Numbered from the stretch's first letter, positions 47,616 to 59,805 are shown. The stretch: DNA of 64,000 bases from Prunus persica (GCF_000346465.2 NC_034009.1:18495606-18559605), one strand, 5' to 3'. Numbers and translations are program-made. Notes: generated by a model not told the origin, from the sequence alone.

Positions 47616-48963
47616 CTAAGTCCATCCGCTATCTGAGTCCTCTGATTGTTCCTCCTCAATCTCTCTTATGCTCTGAACTATATCCGCCACTTTTTTTGAC
47701 ATGTGCTCTGTATGTTTTTCCAAATCTTTCAAAATCAAATTTAACTGTTCTTCGTATGCAGCGCAGCGTCGCTTACATTTTTGCCTCTCATTGTACAACT
47801 CAAGGGATAGTTCACGGATTCTTTTATCCTTCTCATCCTGCAAATTACAAGAGTATTAGGTCACTATGTTACTGTTTCAATTTTATGTTTAAGAAGGGTC
47901 ACTACATTATTGTAACAATTAAGCTGCTGAACAATGAATCCTTTTGGATGTTTACTAAACTAATGGTTAATTCAAGACGAAACCAGGCTTAGTAACCCAG
48001 ATTCCTGGTAACAATTCCTACAGCTCTTCCACATTTGAAAGCATTAGGATGTCATCCAACAATTACTTTCAAATCTATTACTTCCTCTCATGTGTCTCTC
48101 TACTCACATTAGAGGGTGCAACATGTTCAATTGAACTTATATTGGGAGGCTTGTATACTCAAAATCTTCTGCTCTGATACCGTGACAAGTTTTGCTCGTT
48201 TACCACTAGTTCCTAAAGCTTCAACTATTTGGACATTGATGAACAATTATTTTATAATCTACAAGAAATGCCATGATCTGTGTTCATAATATTAGGTAGT
48301 CTGTTTATTCTTCTTCAGCTCAGTATTTAGTAGCAGTGATTAAGTGGCAAATCTTCATATGCAAACATTTCATTCAGAATTATGTTGATAAAAAAATACT
48401 TCCCAACATACCTCACTTGCTAAGTGCTTTCCTGATCCCCGCCATGGAACCTTGCTGGGACTCATTAGTTTATGATTATGCTCTTTAACAAATTTTGTGA
48501 CTACCCACTTTAGTCCATCCCTTAAAGCTAGCCTTATCATAGCTTGACAGCCCTCACGGGTTACTGGCGGTGGAGGAAGAACTCTGTCTTTTCTGTGTAC
48601 ATACTTTTTTGCACGAAAGCCTTCTTTCGAGCAAACAAAATCTTGACCAATAACCTGATTGTTTACTCGTGAGCGACGGTTGTGGTGTATCCGTACAGTA
48701 AAACCAGATCGTCTGCCATATGCAACATAAAATTCTCTTGCTTCATCTCTTGAGTTGAACTCCATGCCTATGTTTGGTTCTAAAGCTTCTATGTTCATAG
48801 GCAGATCTGCTGATGGTTCTGCTATCCCTTCCTTTTCATCTAAACACAAGTCCAGGTTCTCAGAAAGCACATCTTCCATCCCTTCATTATTTTCATAGGT
48901 TTCAGCATGCATATCTAAGTCACTTTCGTCTGAATCAAACCCATGAACAGATTGGTGATCCAT
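47616..48963 (-). CDS. Short FAR1-related DNA-binding protein (gene 2)
   Basis: Exon 1 (48412-48963) starts MDHQSVHGFDSDES and ends GSGKHLASE before donor GTGAG|GTATGT. Exon 2 (47616-47837) follows TTTGCAG| and starts DEKDKRIRELSLELYNER. Both junctions are phase 0, 257 residues in all. An acidic N-terminal part is followed by the FAR1 DNA-binding domain at about residues 72-168 (FYVAYGRRSGFTVR, DFVCSKEGFRAKKY, REGCQAMIRLALRDG, WVVTKFVKEHNHKL). The C-terminal coiled coil contains LNLILKDLEKHTEHMS and ends SEDSDSGWT. Exon structure, phase and intron position equal those of gene 1 at 25731-27887, so the two are paralogues. A 5'-UTR acceptor (CTGTAG|GAACATA) sits 7 bases before the ATG. Confidence 0.9.
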
Positions 48964-48970
48964 TATGTTC

Positions 48971-51640
48971 CTACAGGTAGAAAGAACAGAATTGACTTGT
49001 CAGTCTCACCCAAAATTAGGACAACCTCTTGAAGTAAACAATGTCGAATAAGTATTACCGATACAATAGTAGGTCAACTTCTATTACTACTAAGTTAAAA
49101 GGTCAACAGATTTTTTTAAGTTTCAAAAACTCTGTATTGTCAACATTGACCCTATATGCTCCATTACCATTTCTTACAAAGAAGAGAGTCTGAGGGAGAT
49201 GCAAAGCACAAGTGTCAAGGACTTACAAAAGCAATGCTTAATTGAATTTAGTTACATGTTTTCACATTTCAAAGTGAACCAAAAATAAATGCCAACCAAC
49301 AAGCATTTATATAATATATGGAACACAATAACACAGTAATGGCAATAGATTAGCATGTAGCAGAAGAAAACTGAGCATGTAAAGTATAAGTCACGGGGAA
49401 AAACAAACACAGCAATGTTACTTCTACAACCAAGCAGGCAAAGTTAGTAAGACCTGAAAATTACCTGGCATTGCTACAGCAAGCACAAGAAATGGCTTGC
49501 ATGAGAAAATATGATATAAAGCACAACAGACATGTAAAAATTTCAAATCCAAATAGACAAAAAAGTCACAAACAATAGAGCATGAAGCATCTTATTATGA
49601 AGGGAAAAACCATAAGATGGATATAGTAATGAAGATTCCATAATTTTATAATTAAAGTTTTGCCAAGCATAATGCCCATACAGGAGCTGACATGTTCTAA
49701 TTTTAGTATAAATGAAAAATTTTAGTTTAATAGATTTTACTGGGAAAACAACAGGAAGCACCAAAGCATTAGCGTTATCAAGACACATTTTCAGAATCGC
49801 TCAAGTAGTTCTAATTGTCTCTGACAGTGGTGCAGTGCAGAACCATGTTAACAGAGAGAATCTATTAATAAGTGTAGGATCTACATTACAGAGGGCTGCT
49901 GATACATTGACCCCCTGTTGCCACATTATTCGGTCTAAAGGGAACTATGGTCTTTAGTTCAGGGTTTCAAGCTGCTAACTGAGTAACTTTTACGAAGAAG
50001 AGGCGTAATTAGCCAAAAAGAACCAGCAGTACCCAAATTTTGTTTAGGAACAGTAAAGAAAATGGGTCTACATCCATAATTTTGGGTCTCCATCCAAATT
50101 TTGTTACGAAAAAGAGGCATTGCCCACGTCCATTCACCCCAACCCCTTTGTTGGATTTGATCATCCACTCATTATGAAAATGGGTCTCACAAGTTAACCT
50201 GCAAACCCTTCCAATGCTAAGACAAGTCATGGTCAAACTCATTCTAAATCTCATTATTACGGAATCTACAGTTAACCTTTAAACAAGTCTTGAGATTTAT
50301 GTGCTGCTCCAAGCCAAACTCACCTATGCTAAGAGGGTCATGATGTGTACCTAACTGTGATATTGCCACACTTACTATATTTGGCAAAGGGGTTAACACG
50401 AACAGTAGGAAAAATGCACAGCAAAGAAAGGAAACATCACCTCTACAGATCCAGATTCAACAAAATGAGGCAGTAAGAACCACTGAGTATCCAGAATGTG
50501 ACTCAATCCTTGTTCATTGTGTTAAGAGAACTAAACTCCTTATGTGCAATGGAAGATTCATAGCTAAGAGTGTTCAAATGCAACATGAATCTCTCTTCAC
50601 ATTCTTGGTTTTTTCTGATGGTTGGTGAAGTGGATGAAAGTAGGTTGATAAGCAAAGAGAAGGTTTACCTTTGCATGAGAGAAAGCTTAGAGAATAGTTT
50701 ATAGCACAATAATTGTTCAAGTACCATTTAGAGGACAATGTGCGTTCCAGAGGCAAGCTTCTCAAGTAAGGGCAGATCAAAGAGAAGCAGTTACTTGCAA
50801 AGATACCAGGCAAGCTCAGGACTAAGGCTGTTGAACTTCAACTTTGAAGTAGTGGACTAGATCTTACCAACCTAATTTCGAAACGAAGAATTACATCTGT
50901 TGAAAGGAAGCACTCTTTTTTCCCATGACAATATTTTTTTAGTCTTTGTAAAGTACAATCAGCAAGTCTATTTCAAAAGCCGTCACAGTCTAATTGCAGT
51001 CTTTACCCCTAAAAACAATGTAGTTGCAGTCCAACACAATTTCAGCAGATACAGTGTAAAAGTAGTCACCCTTATAAAGACAGACAAGAATCAACCGGTG
51101 AACAGACCCCAACCGCTGTTTTCAAAGTATTTTCTTAATTAGTAAGTACAATCCAATTCTTGAGACAAAATATCAAAGTAAATACACATTTTGTAAATAT
51201 ATAAATGCAGAGTAAGGCTATAGTAAGCAACTTAAATATAAATAATCAGGAGCCGTCATATCTCTTCCTATGGTCAAAATTAAAACACTTTAACTGACGA
51301 TTGGAGTGTTCTAAGAGAATCCAGAAATGGGTTTTGCACCAAAGTTGGGAATTTGAATGAAGAAGAAACAATGAGGGAAATTTCTGCTTAAAATCAGCAT
51401 CTAAACCTAGCAGACAAGTCCTTGAAGTTGTAAGATGAACAGGAAAAGTATCATGAACCACAACAATCACTTAATTGTGATTGCATTACGAAACTGAGCA
51501 AGGGAAAGTAGAGAATAAAATGACAAACTGGCTTCGATGAACTCACCAAACACCAACACCAAGGTTTAAAGAAAGTGGAAGTCTTAGATCGATCTCCCCA
51601 TGGGCACTCCACGAACCCAAGTGGTTAATTTTGCAGCTCG
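48971..51640 (-). other. Leader-intron / upstream region of FAR1-related gene 2
   Basis: The acceptor at 48971 needs an upstream noncoding exon. A candidate donor TTTG|GTGAGTTC occurs near 51545 (minus), with GC-richer sequence at 51546-51750 that would suit a first exon and promoter; this linkage is a guess. ORFs within the stretch have no domains. Confidence 0.35.
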
Positions 51641-51759
51641 TTGCTGGGCCCCACCGTTTCTAGGGCCCACCGGAGATGTAGAGAGAATGAACGGATACAG
51701 TGACTGAGAGATGCAGGTGGTGGAGGACTCGGAGGCAGAGGCGAAGTCAGCAACAGTTT

Positions 51760-52897
51760 CAGTTGGGGGGGTTTATGCGAACATTGTTTTGTCTGGAAAC
51801 TTAGGAGTTTCATAAAAATAGTTTGCCTACACGCGTCACCCAAGCTCTTAGAAATGATCTTTATTTTTTTTTTTTTCATAACCTAGGCAAGGTCTAAAAT
51901 ATTCAATGTTTCGAAAATATCGGTAGTTGAAAAATACATAAATAAATTAGATAAAAATTATGAATATTGCGAGAAAAATTTGGAAACTTTTATTAAAACT
52001 TTAGAGAATATTTATTTAGTTAATTATCTATTATTTTATCACAAAAAAATTGAATGAAATGTATTGCATTGTGAGTTTGAGTGATTTAAGTTGATTATAT
52101 ATTGAGTTAACAAACACAAATTTAGACAATTTGTAATAATTAATGAAAGAACATAATCAATTATTTATAATTATTTAATACAATATTTTGCCCTTTATAC
52201 ATTGCGTGGTAAGTTACATTAGTAATTTAGTACTACAATATTTTCAAATTGTGCCATGTTTGTTTTCGTCTAGTGGGTCTCCATGTTCCTAAGTAGGATC
52301 ACGTTTATTGCCTGCACTAGAAATATTAAACGTTCGTATATTCATTTGTCACGGAAATTATGTGCATTTTTTTCCTTTTTTGCCAAACAATAGAAAATTT
52401 TCATTAAATGCGAAAAAAAAAGTTCACAAGGCTTAAAAAATAGTAATGTTGGTTATCCAAGGGAATCTAAATAAAGTTATCCTAAAAAAATAATTAAATA
52501 AAAAGTAAATAAAATAATTATAGGAATTTAAATAATGAAGCAATAATAAGAAATTCTACTTCTCTAAAAAAACATTTTGGGGAGACATTATAAATGGTGT
52601 AGATTATAATCATGAAGTTATGTAGTGTGGTGTATAAGATGCTGGAATAAGGTTAGAAATGGCATGGGTCCCCCTGTTACGTGCAAGGATCGAGGAAAAT
52701 TCGAGGAGACTGATAAGTAAAAACCATTCCCCAACCCCTTCTTTTTCCCTCCTCACTCTTGTTTTTCCCTTTTTCCCATCCACCGAAATCCAACAATTCT
52801 CAACCTATCTTAATTAATAAAATATAAATATTAGAAATCACTAATTCATCATAGTCCAATAATTCTCAATCTCGTAATTCATATATATATATATAAT
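51760..52897. other. AT-rich intergenic
   Basis: No coding or structural signal recognised. Confidence 0.45.
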
Positions 52898-53066
52898 AAT
52901 GCTACTCTTACCACATTCTCATACCACCTTGTGTGGTAGATGAGATAAACAGCCACATCAATTAAAATTAATTTAATATTTTCTTTTATGATTTATTGAT
53001 GCTTGTGGTTGTACACCTCATCTACCACATTAGGTGGTATGAGAATGTGGTAATAGCAGCATTACT
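52898..53066. mobile_element. Foldback MITE, about 170 bp
   Basis: Two arms of about 60 bases are near-perfect reverse complements: left 'aatgctactcttaccacatt...ctcataccacct' and right '...aggtggtatgagaatgtggtaatagcagcatt'. The loop is about 45 bases of A/T. The whole can fold into one long hairpin. Superfamily is not certain; a TA-type or 3-bp duplication is possible but the flanks are too AT-rich to tell. Confidence 0.85.
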
Positions 53067-54063
53067 CATATACATGGAGCTTCAGTTGAGGGATCTCTCA
53101 AATAAGCTTATTTGAGGAACATCCTTGTAGGGCTCAATCTATATAGTATTTCACTAATCCAAATAGTTTATTTTGTATGTACTCATTCAAAGATCATCTG
53201 TACAAAAAAATCACTTGAATCTGATATCATTTGACCACTCAATTGAATTATTGAAATTTTAGTACTTTCTTGAAGCACAGTGTCCATTGATTTTGTAGGA
53301 CACAATTGGATATCGAAAGGGTTTCAAATTTATCTATTTTTTACAAGGATGATCTATGAATGTAGACTTAAAAAATAGATGGTTTGGATCGTTGAAAAAA
53401 AATTCATAAAGTACCCTAAAAGGTGTCCCTAAAAAAAATTATTTAAGGGGTCTCTCAATAAAAGAGGACTATATATATGGGAGATTCACTATTATACCCA
53501 ATATAGGAGCCCAAATTATAAAAAAAAAACCCTCTATGAAATGGACTTTAGAAACACACCCAAAGCCCATTTACAATATAACAAAAAAGCTTTTAACTTC
53601 TTTTAAATTACAAAATTGCCATTGATTTCTTAAAACAGACCTAACCCCAAAACCTTATAAAAAAGTCCAAAACACTCAATAGGGTATCAAAGTAATTTAA
53701 TAATCAAAATTAAATTCAATAAGGTCAGTTGTTAGTTTTTGGATTTTTTTTTATATAGAAATTAAATGGTATATGGTTTATTTATAGTTTTAGTGCTAAG
53801 AATTGGTATATGACTAAATATTTCTATATATATGCAAAATCGACAATGCCATTAGATCCAATCCACCGAAATCTAACGATTCCCAATCTCTCTTAATTTT
53901 ATTGATTAAAGATTTAGGAAATCGCGATAATGATTTCATAACTCTCTTAATTCACCAATCATAGGTATGTGAAACTGGCAATGCCATGGGATCTCATCCA
54001 TCGTAATCTAGTGCTTCCAATGTGTATTAATTCATCGATATAAGTGAGTAAAACATAAAAAGA
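53067..54063. other. AT-rich intergenic
   Basis: Contains 'ggatctctcaaataag' (53091) and an inverted-like 'ggggtctctcaataaaag' (53449), possibly the ends of another small element, but they are in direct orientation and the case is weak. No gene. Confidence 0.4.
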
Positions 54064-54797
54064 CTAACATACTTGAACAAAAAAAGTGAGTCTCACATAC
54101 CTCCACCAGTCGTAGTTACAGTGCACACAAGTCATTGCCTTGTTACTGTTGTGCGAAAACACTCCAAGACCTTGTCGTCGATGGACTACGCAACTATCAT
54201 ACACAAGCTCCGCAAAACATACAAACCGAAAAGTAAACACGCATACAAAGAACACAAGAATTTATAGAGGTTCAACGTTCTGCCTACGTCCTCTTGGTGA
54301 TCCCCAAGAAATTCACTAGTATGAAATAACCCCTTTGGTTACAATGAAGAACCTCATTTGATCTCTCGCAAACCCTAGCTCTCCTTTCTCTCACCCTTTA
54401 CTCGAACCCAATTTGATGCCTTAGCTTTCTCACGTTACAATAACCTAGCGCTAAAGTGCCTATTTATATGTCATAGGGCTGTAGTACAATTAAACAAGGA
54501 ATAGAAAACTTAAAGGACCCAAAAACTAGGAGAAAATTTGTCCATATTCACTAGGGATATGCAATGGATTCGCTTGTCCCACTTGACCACCACTTCGCAG
54601 CTCGAGTGCTTGCGTCTACTCGAGTATGAGTTCTGCTGCTCGAGCAGGCACTGAAGCACTTTCGCTTGGACAAAAACCTTATCTCTGCTGCTCGAGGGCC
54701 TGCAGTTTCCACTCGAGCTCCATTCAATAAGTCTTCAACTTGTTGGACTGCCCTTTTCCTTCAATCCTTCCACATCTTTAAGATGAACCAACATCAA
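54064..54797 (-). mobile_element. 3' LTR of second copia element (minus)
   Basis: Minus strand starts TGTTGATGTTGGTTCATC at 54797, right after a purine-rich GCTCCCCAAGATGGAGAT, the polypurine-tract position. It has a TATA box (54460-54468) and the R/U5-like text 'gatccccaagaaattcac' / 'tttatagaggttcaacgtt' typical of Tork-type copia LTRs (memory-based). The exact 3' end near 54064 is not fixed. Confidence 0.65.
54460..54468 (-). promoter_or_regulatory. TATA box in copia LTR (TATAAATAG)
   Basis: About 330 bp into the LTR on the minus strand, in the expected core-promoter position. Confidence 0.55.
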
Positions 54798-55271
54798 CAA
54801 TCTCCATCTTGGGGAGCCTTAAACACCTTGTGAAAATCATTGACTCCTAGAACCTCTTCAAACCTCTTGGAAACAGTTCTAGTAATTCCAATAGCTCCAC
54901 CTCAATCTTTAGCATGTAACAAGATTGAGCAAGCTCAAATAGTGTTTGAACTTCTCAATTATGATTGGCTTGGTCAAGCAATCTGAAGCATTCTCATCTG
55001 TATGTGTAACACCCCGACTCCAAATTTAATCCCTTATTTAAATTATTTAAGTAAAATTACAAATTTACCCTTGAGGTAGGGGTAATTTGATCATTTTCTT
55101 ATCCGAAAGGAGTTTGGGGCAGTGACTAGTATTTTTGGGAAGGTCGTACTGAGATGAGTCCGTAGACACGTAGTGGGCTCGATTCGGAGTTGAAACGAAG
55201 AAGTTAAGAGTAAAACAAGTTTAGTGGCAAAATCGTAAATATTTTGAAATGAGATTTTTTATAAAAATCAG

Positions 55272-55273
<2 letters not shown>

Positions 55274-55311
<38 letters not shown>
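55274..55311. repeat. (CT)n microsatellite in solo LTR
   Basis: The partial LTR at 1-959 has the same tract at the same internal position (683-710), so it is part of the LTR family. Confidence 0.9.
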
Positions 55312-55313
<2 letters not shown>

Positions 55314-56483
55314 TCTCAGCCCTCCTGTTATTGTTCACCGCGGTGGTTTTTGGGCCACACCGTCGCATCCGGCCACCGCTTGGGGTGGCACCGGTCCCAA
55401 AAGAACCGTGCCATCTTCCTCTTCCCATCCCGACCAATCTCAGTCGCTAGAACCACCTGTGATTGCCGAAAAATGCAAAAATTTGACCGATTTTAACCCA
55501 AAATTTAAGGAGCTCGATCTCTCTCCTCCGGCCACCAATTCAGATGAGAAAGGTATGGATTTCTACCTATTTTCCATGCTCTAGCTGATGGTTGGGTAGG
55601 ATTGCATCGATTTTGAACGTAGGTAGCTCGATTTTCGAATTGGTATTCGGCAAATTTTGGGATCGCGATTCCGACCACTTCTGGTCAGTTTTTGGGGTAG
55701 GTCCAAGAACAAAAGTGGCTCCAAATAGGGTGTTATACCTAGGGTAGGAGTTTGGAGCTTTGGTTTTGAGATTTTCCGACAATGCATAATCACTTTGGGC
55801 ACCCAGCGCTGCCGGCGCGTGGGCGAGGATAGTGAAGTTGCACTTTGTCTCGATGAGATCCTTAGGTTGTCACGAGTACTTAGGATTTTGCGGATCTCAA
55901 TTCGGACGTCGTTTGACTATCGAACGGATATCACCTATTACGCGTTATCTGGGTTCGATAGGTTAGGACCGTTGGATGGTCTCAAATTTAATATATGTTA
56001 ATCTAGGTATTTTTAGGATCGTGTAGGAATTCACGGATAGTGAATCGGAGACACGGATGTTCCGATTAAATAATTTAAAGTTTATATTTTGTAATAACTG
56101 TCAGATTGTGCGATCGTGAGCGATCCTACCATCCGATCTGGACCAAACTTGCAGGACGAGTGTCCTATGCCTTGTAGAACCCATAGTGACTTTTGGATCG
56201 GATTTTGGAGGTTGTGGGCTCCGTGGGCCCATTTGACCAGGGTCAGGGTAGTTTGATCCTTCGTTGATCATGAGTCTTTCGGAGTAGTCTTATCTTCCCA
56301 GGGGGATTATCAGGTGCTAGACTATTGTTGAGGTTTACACAATATTAGAATTAAATTATATGTTTATATATGTTTGTAAAGGTATAAAAAGAGTCTAGAA
56401 TGTCAGTGTGAAGTGCTATACGCACTACCTTAGGTACCTCCCCGGATTTTGGTTACACTACAAGTACCACCCTATGAAAGTTA

Positions 56484-56850
56484 GGTCTCATGTGGCGTAG
56501 GTTATCCGGCATTGAGACAGACCCCATATGTGGTGTTGGTTGTACCGGCGTATGGGGAGATCTTGTGATAGTATGTTCAGGTCACACGTGGCGTAGGTTA
56601 TCCGGCGTGTCGACAGACCCCATACATGGCTTTGGTTGTACCGGCGTATGGGGAGATATTGTGATATGATGTTCAGGTCTTTCATGGCGTAGGTTATCCG
56701 GCGTTGAGACAGACCCCATACGTGGCGTTGGTAGTACCGGCGTATGGGGAGATTAATATGGTGAGGTCGTACGTGGCGTAGGTTATCCGGCGTGTTGACA
56801 GACCCCATACGTGGCGTTGGTAGTACCGGCGTATGCGGAGATAATATGAA
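56484..56850. repeat. Tandem array, four units of about 88-96 bp
   Basis: Units start near 56484, 56579, 56675 and 56763. Each carries 'ggcgtaggttatccggc', 'gacagaccccata', 'tggttgtaccggcgtatg' (or 'tggtagtaccggcgtatg') and 'ggggagat'. The unit itself holds two related half-sites (TATCCGGC and TACCGGCGTATG). Read-through ORFs here are artefacts of the repeat. Confidence 0.92.
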
Positions 56851-58209
56851 ATACAGAGAAATGAATAAAGGTATTGCCTATGTGTGGAATTGGGCTTTAG
56901 GGAAGAACTGCGTGTGGCTTGATCCCTCAGTGAAGGTACGTAGGCAGCCTAAGGTTATTAGGTGCAGCCGCGGATATAGATGTGATTGTGTTAGGAGGTT
57001 AAAACCTCGTAGGTTGAAATTGAAAAAGTTAAATGATGCATGTTGAAATTTAGTAGTCATAATTCATATTTAAATTTATCGTTTGCCTTGTTTAAGGCAT
57101 GAATTGATTTGATAGTGTGTTTGGTAGTTTGTTGAGAATTACTGGAAGGCCGAAGGCCGTTTATGTAAATTGCATGAAGTTATATTGTGCGTGCTGCCTA
57201 TTGGAATATTAAATGTGTTTTTGTGCAGGTTGAAATTTTGGGAAATGTCCAATTTATAGGGGAGACTCTGCCGAAATTTCGGCAGAAAGTCTCGGTCTTT
57301 AGTATGTGGGCCCGGCATCGGGAAGATGTCAAAACAAAGACGGGGTTCGCCCCGATTTCAGGGAAATTCTGGGGCGGGTGCTGTCAGTATGAACCTTATC
57401 TATTGTAATGTCCTCATCGTTCACCCAATCCCTTATCCAATGGTACCGTATATCAATATGCTTAGACCTTCAATGAAACAGTTGATTCTTGACTAAGCAT
57501 ATAGCACTTTCATTGTCAGTTTGTATCATCACTAAGTCTTGAGCTATCCCGAACCCTTTAGCCATAATGCTTTCTTAGAAGCCTCCGTTAGAAGTTTCGA
57601 TAGTAGACAAGTCAGTAATTGATTATAGCATCGCTCTCTAACTAATCGATCCTCTACCATAAGTGAAAACATACCCCATAGTGGATCTCCTCTTGCCTAT
57701 GTCCCCCCGCATAATCTGAATCCACATAACCCATCACATATGCCTCTCTTTGTTGTCTTTCAAACAAGTTCCCAAGCTTCTTGGTGCCCTTCATATACCG
57801 GAAAATCCACTTCACCGCATTCCAATGTTGTTTGCTCAAATTTTCCATGTATCCTTGAAACGTGAGAGTACACCCAACAATCCAATTCGCACCTTTTATA
57901 CCCAATTCGAAGCATATAGGTGTCAAAGCATTTGTACCATTGTCTTGAAGATTGCTTGAGACCATACAAAGACTTTTTCAACCTACAAACCATATTTCCT
58001 TTACTCGTTTCAACGAACCCTTGAGGTTGACTCATGTAGATGTCTTCCTCTAAGTCTCCATGAAGGAACGTCATCTTCACATCCATTTGCTCCACCTCCA
58101 TGTCCCATTTTGCCACTACGGAGAGCAACAACTATATAGAAGTATGCTTCACCACTAGGGAAAATATCTCATCATAATCAACTCCTTCCTTTTCACTACT
58201 ACAAAAAAG

Positions 58210-59750
58210 CAAAAAGACGACGGTAAATCACCGTCGTGTATTCGATTTTTCAATGGTCGTGGAATCCACCGTCATCTTTTCCCTCATATACCACGACGCT
58301 AAATCACCGTCGTTGTTAAAATATACAACGTCATCAACAAATACAAAACGACGTCTTTGTACTGCAAAAAGATCTAAAAAAGCAGTCGAGGATGAGAATA
58401 GACGACCAACTCTCTAAAAAAACCGTCGTTAAAAAGGAAAAATATGACACATATTAAGAGAACAAGGCCGCAAGATAGACATACAACGACGGAAATAAAA
58501 CAACGACGCCGTTAAATATCATTTTCACGACAATAAAAAATTTGACGTCTTTAAATACATTAGAAGACGACGTTATTGATGCCTACTACGTCGCATATAT
58601 AAAAACAGCCGTCGTAAAATTAATTTTCCACTTCGATTTTTCGATAAAAGATGACGTGAAAATAGTTGTCAGTGTCATTATTTACGACGTATGTATTTAT
58701 TGAGTAGACGTTGAAAAACGAAACAACGTCGGTTACAAATATATGAGAGTCGTATTACAAAATTTATACGTCATATTTTCAGAAACAAACAACGACGATA
58801 AATATTAGACGTTGTTAAATAAAACAACGTCGGAAAACAATAAAAACAGACGTGTTTAGTCTGCTAAAGTTCTAGAAAATAGTCGAGGATGAGAATAGAC
58901 GACCAACTCAAACAAATCACCGTCGTTAAAAAGGAAAAATATGACACATGTTAAAAGAAAAAGGCCGCAAGATATACATACAACGACGACAACTAAAATT
59001 TTACGCCGTTAAATATAATTTACACGACAAGAAAAAATATGACGTCTTTAAATACATGAGAAGACGACGTTATTGAAATATACTACGTCTCTTATTTACA
59101 AACAACCGTCGTGAAATAAATTTTCCACTTCGATTTTTCTAAAAAAGATGACGTGGAAATAGTTGTCAGTGTCATTATTTATGACGTATGTATTTATACA
59201 GTTGACGTTGAAATGCGAAACAACGTCGGTGGCATTTATATAGTCGACGTTGTATTTATATCTATCATCATTACTCACGACGCACTTAATAATATAGACG
59301 ACGTTGAACTTCTAAACAACGTCGGTTCCAAATAAATGAGAGCCGTATTACAGAACATATAGACGGCGTTGATTATGATGAGAGCCGTATTACAAATAAC
59401 GTCGTTTAATTGTTATTAGACGGCGGTTATAATGAATTTCCGTCGGAATTCATTTCGTTCCTCTTCGTTTATAAAAGAACTTGCGACGTGGAAAATGTAT
59501 GATGACGTCGTATTTTTTAACGTTCAGATTATATATCTCGTTTTTTAGACGTCGGTATTATGGGATTGGAGTCGTGTTATTTTGAATTACATGGCGGTTC
59601 TTAATCCTTCCCCGACGTGATATCCTGATTAATTGCTTCACAATTGCGTCGTGGTTCTTCATTGTTACGTTGCTTTAAGACGTCGGTAAATATGCTGAAT
59701 AACTGGTTCACAATAACGTCGTGTTTTATTTGAACGTAGAAAGTGAAGAA
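58210..59750. repeat. CACTA subterminal repeats (ACGACGGT/ACCGTCGT family)
   Basis: Dozens of short CG-containing words in both orientations (ACGACGG, CCGTCGT, ACGTCG, CGACGTC, GACGTC) stand out from an otherwise AT-rich, CG-poor sequence. Many are paired as small inverted repeats, e.g. GACGACGGTAAATCACCGTCGT just inside the terminus. In En/Spm-type elements such subterminal motifs bind the element's own TNPA-like protein; that this is their role here is inference. Confidence 0.85.
58384..59340. repeat. Direct duplication in CACTA subterminal region, 497-bp period
   Basis: The block starting 'agtcgaggatgagaatagac' at 58384 recurs at 58881. Both copies continue through 'ggaaaaatatgacaca', 'aaggccgcaagata', 'ttgacgtctttaaatac', 'ttttccacttcgattttt', 'atagttgtcagtgtcatta' and 'aaacaacgtcgg', up to 'atgagag-cgtatta'. 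Copies differ by scattered substitutions and small indels. Confidence 0.9.
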
Positions 59751-59805
59751 ATCACATTACAATATATTACAAAATTAATGTCATACACTGCCAATTACAT
59801 AAGCA

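Larger units (their letters stand above)
55005..57386 (+). mobile_element. Solo gypsy-type LTR, 2382 bp
   Basis: Starts TGTAACACCCCGACTC and ends GGGGCGGGTGCTGTCA, flanked by the perfect 5-bp duplication GTATG (55000-55004 and 57387-57391). No internal domain is present, so it is a solo LTR. It contains a CT microsatellite (about 55274-55311) and a four-unit tandem array (56484-56850). It is a relative of the inverted partial LTR at 1-959. It lies inside the RNase H region of the minus-strand copia element. Confidence 0.92.
54798..58193 (-). pseudogene. Second copia RT-RNase H, interrupted twice
   Basis: Read from 58193 downward: EGVDYDEIFSLVVKH, a stop, then MDVKMTFLHGDLEEDIYMSQPQGF, CRLKKSLYGLKQSSRQW (RT), YVDSDYAGGHRQ (RNase H), DNESAICLVKNQLFH and KHIDIRYHWIRD. 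At 57391 the solo LTR interrupts the IDKVH-(T)DENA motif; the end of RNase H (ASDCLTKPIIIEKFKHYLSLL) resumes at 55004. Frameshifts occur, e.g. near 57960. The YVDD region is not readable, so part of RT is deleted or shifted. The CACTA element cuts the other side at 58194; the rest of the copia element must lie beyond it. Confidence 0.85.

Noticed and set aside
56488..56808. 106-codon minus-strand ORF with periodic WGLS and PIRRY words
   Set aside because: Its periodicity is that of the underlying LTR tandem array; no independent coding evidence.
58210..59750. CRISPR-like or satellite array
   Set aside because: Motifs are short, in both orientations and irregularly spaced, and lie beside a CACTA terminus; subterminal transposon repeats explain them.
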